Shown here: in pieces, positions 45,339 to 46,736 of the stretch
Layout of the letters: each line of letters starts with the position of its first letter
Position numbering within the stretch: the first letter of the stretch is position 1
Assembly (NCBI GenBank): GCA_913020495.1
Contig: CAJWBJ010000021.1
Location: 1 to 46,736 of the forward strand
Length of the DNA stretch: 46,736 bases
DNA from: an uncultured Oleiphilus sp.
GTDB taxonomy: Bacteria > Pseudomonadota > Gammaproteobacteria > Pseudomonadales > Oleiphilaceae
Direction: 5' to 3'
Notes under the pieces: generated by a model
Databases searched by the model: none
What the model saw: only the letters and a program-made list of their open reading frames with translations
What the model was told of the DNA's origin: nothing
Program-made: the position numbers and the translations under genes

Positions 45339-46736
45339 TTATTTACCATCAAACAAGTGATCAACAGGCTTAAAGTTTCTTGCCCAACGACGATAGGTAA
45401 AACTGAACCCTGGAAACATCGCAATGACCTTGCCGCTTTTACTCTTATACCAACTATTACAGCCACCACTTTGCCAAACTGTTTTGGTCATTTCATCATG
45501 TATATGATCCGTATATTTCTGCTCAGCCTCAGCTTTAACTTCAATTACTTTTCTGTTTCGTTTTTCGACATTATGAATACAGCCCATGATATAACTCATT
45601 TGAGATTCAATCAGGAACAATGCTGAAGTATGTCCAATACCCGTATTGGGCCCTGTTACCACAAATAAGTTTGGAAAGCCTGGCGCACTGGTTCCTAAGT
45701 AAGCACGCGGATAATCAGACCAAGCATCAGATAATGTCTTTCCATCACGCCCTACAACCGGATATGAAATCACGCCATCGGTTGCATCATAACCGGTTGA
45801 GTACACGATTAGATCTAACTCATGTTCAACACCATCTTCAGAAATAATGCCCTTTGGAGTAATTTCTTTAATGCCGTTATATTTATCAAATAAGGTAACG
45901 TTATCTCGACAATAAGCAGGGTAAAGCGTGTCAGACAAAATAACTCGTTTACAGCCGAAGGCGAAATCGGGTGTTACTTGTTGCTGCATAATAGGGTCTT
46001 TAATTTGTTTTTTAATCAATTTTACCGAATTACTCTTACCGACAAGGTTCAACAAACCTTGGGAGTATTTAAATCCAATAAGTCGATATTCCAAACACCA
46101 ATAAATCAAAATACGCAGCGCTTTATATACCCATTTGTTTTTTATCAGTGATCTCTGCCAATCTTTAAAAACATGGTCACCTCTTGGCATAACCCAATGT
46201 GGCGTTCTTTGAAATACATCTAAATGCTTAACCTCTGACGCAATGGCCGGAATGATTTGCGCCGCACTGGCACCACTGCCAATAATCGCGACCCGCTTAC
46301 CTTTGTGGTCGTAGCTGCTATCCCAGTTATTACTATGAAATGATTTCCCTTTGAAAGTGTCACGACCTTTAAAGTCAGGCGTAACAGGGGTGCTTAATGG
46401 GCCAGAGGCATTAATTACAAACTGGGCATTATAAGGCTCCCGACCTTCAACATGAAGAATCCAGCGCTGAATGTCTTCACCCCACTCTATTTTTGTCACA
46501 TTGCTTTTTATGGCCGTTTTTTCATCTAGCTTATGTTTGTTAATAATAAAGTTTGTGTATTGGTTCAACTCATTCTGTTCGGCATACTTCTGAGTCCAGT
46601 CATAAGGTTCAGAAGCGACAGAGTATAAAAGTGATGGCACATCAACGGCGGCACCGGGGTATACATTCTGACTCCATGTCCCACCCATAAAATCACGACG
46701 TTCTAAAATCAGAAAATCTGTAATGCCTTCTTTGGT
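45339..46736 (-). CDS. Baeyer-Villiger-type flavin monooxygenase (5' end beyond window)
   Basis: A flavin monooxygenase with 465 residues visible; the frame runs unbroken to the right edge (ITDFLILERRDFMGGTWSQN), so the FAD-binding start is missing. Seen: GGTW followed by YPGAAVDVPS; the Baeyer-Villiger fingerprint F-x-G-x3-H-x3-W-D as FKGKSFHSNNWD; and the NADPH fold VAIIGSGASAAQII. The type I BVMO group inserts oxygen next to a ketone; some relatives hydroxylate or use other substrates. Full members are about 490-550 residues, so roughly 30-60 residues are lost. Operon with the SDR downstream. Confidence 0.87.
   Translation of the reverse strand, partial: TKEGITDFLILERRDFMGGTWSQNVYPGAAVDVPSLLYSVASEPYDWTQKYAEQNELNQYTNFIINKHKLDEKTAIKSNVTKIEWGEDIQRWILHVEGREPYNAQFVINASGPLSTPVTPDFKGRDTFKGKSFHSNNWDSSYDHKGKRVAIIGSGASAAQIIPAIASEVKHLDVFQRTPHWVMPRGDHVFKDWQRSLIKNKWVYKALRILIYWCLEYRLIGFKYSQGLLNLVGKSNSVKLIKKQIKDPIMQQQVTPDFAFGCKRVILSDTLYPAYCRDNVTLFDKYNGIKEITPKGIISEDGVEHELDLIVYSTGYDATDGVISYPVVGRDGKTLSDAWSDYPRAYLGTSAPGFPNLFVVTGPNTGIGHTSALFLIESQMSYIMGCIHNVEKRNRKVIEVKAEAEQKYTDHIHDEMTKTVWQSGGCNSWYKSKSGKVIAMFPGFSFTYRRWARNFKPVDHLFDGK

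Overview
The window looks like chromosomal DNA from a free-living, motile, aerobic gammaproteobacterium, probably marine. I judge this from the moderately AT-rich base use, the Aer-type PAS chemoreceptors, the large ArcB/BarA-like hybrid kinases, the c-di-GMP enzymes, GlnK and NnrU. I cannot name the genus; a Cellvibrionales-like lineage is a weak guess. There are no rRNA genes, no complete tRNA genes, no insertion sequences, no CRISPR arrays and no phage genes.

Layout. 0.2-5.4 kb: a class III aminotransferase, a divergent HxlR regulator/membrane protein pair with twin operators, and a small TetR regulon (ABA4-like membrane protein, TetR regulator, tautomerase, alpha/beta hydrolase) whose two promoters share an identical 16-bp palindrome. 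5.7-16.1 kb: a signalling block with a 1571-residue hybrid kinase, a coupled response regulator, a REC-HD-GYP phosphodiesterase, and a hybrid kinase whose membrane domain carries all four ethylene/copper residues of plant ETR1 in the same spacing. 16.4-21.5 kb: a lactonase-like lipoprotein, an FKBP isomerase, GlnK, a lipocalin-like secreted protein, and a MarR-NnrU-hydrolase operon behind a 33-bp perfect palindrome.

22.3-34.2 kb is the metabolic core. The minus-strand cluster encodes a mesaconyl-CoA C1-C4 transferase (Mct), a mesaconyl-C4-CoA hydratase (Meh) and a CitE-like citramalyl-CoA lyase, which are steps of the 3-hydroxypropionate bicycle. The plus-strand cluster encodes methylsuccinyl-CoA dehydrogenase (Mcd), ethylmalonyl-CoA mutase (Ecm), the chaperone MeaB and crotonyl-CoA carboxylase/reductase (Ccr), which belong to the ethylmalonyl-CoA pathway. 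No mesaconyl-C1-CoA hydratase is present here. Joined at mesaconyl-C1-CoA, the two sets would convert crotonyl-CoA plus CO2 to acetyl-CoA plus pyruvate. With acetoacetyl-CoA formation and reduction added, the net reaction is acetyl-CoA + CO2 to pyruvate without glyoxylate, a redox-balanced and ferredoxin-independent counterpart of pyruvate synthase. This is the lead finding; it is inferred from gene content.

34.3-46.7 kb: a 7TMR-DISM/EAL phosphodiesterase, two large Aer-PAS chemoreceptors with different sensor domains but 1302 bp of identical 3' sequence, and a short-chain dehydrogenase with a Baeyer-Villiger-type monooxygenase cut by the right edge of the window.
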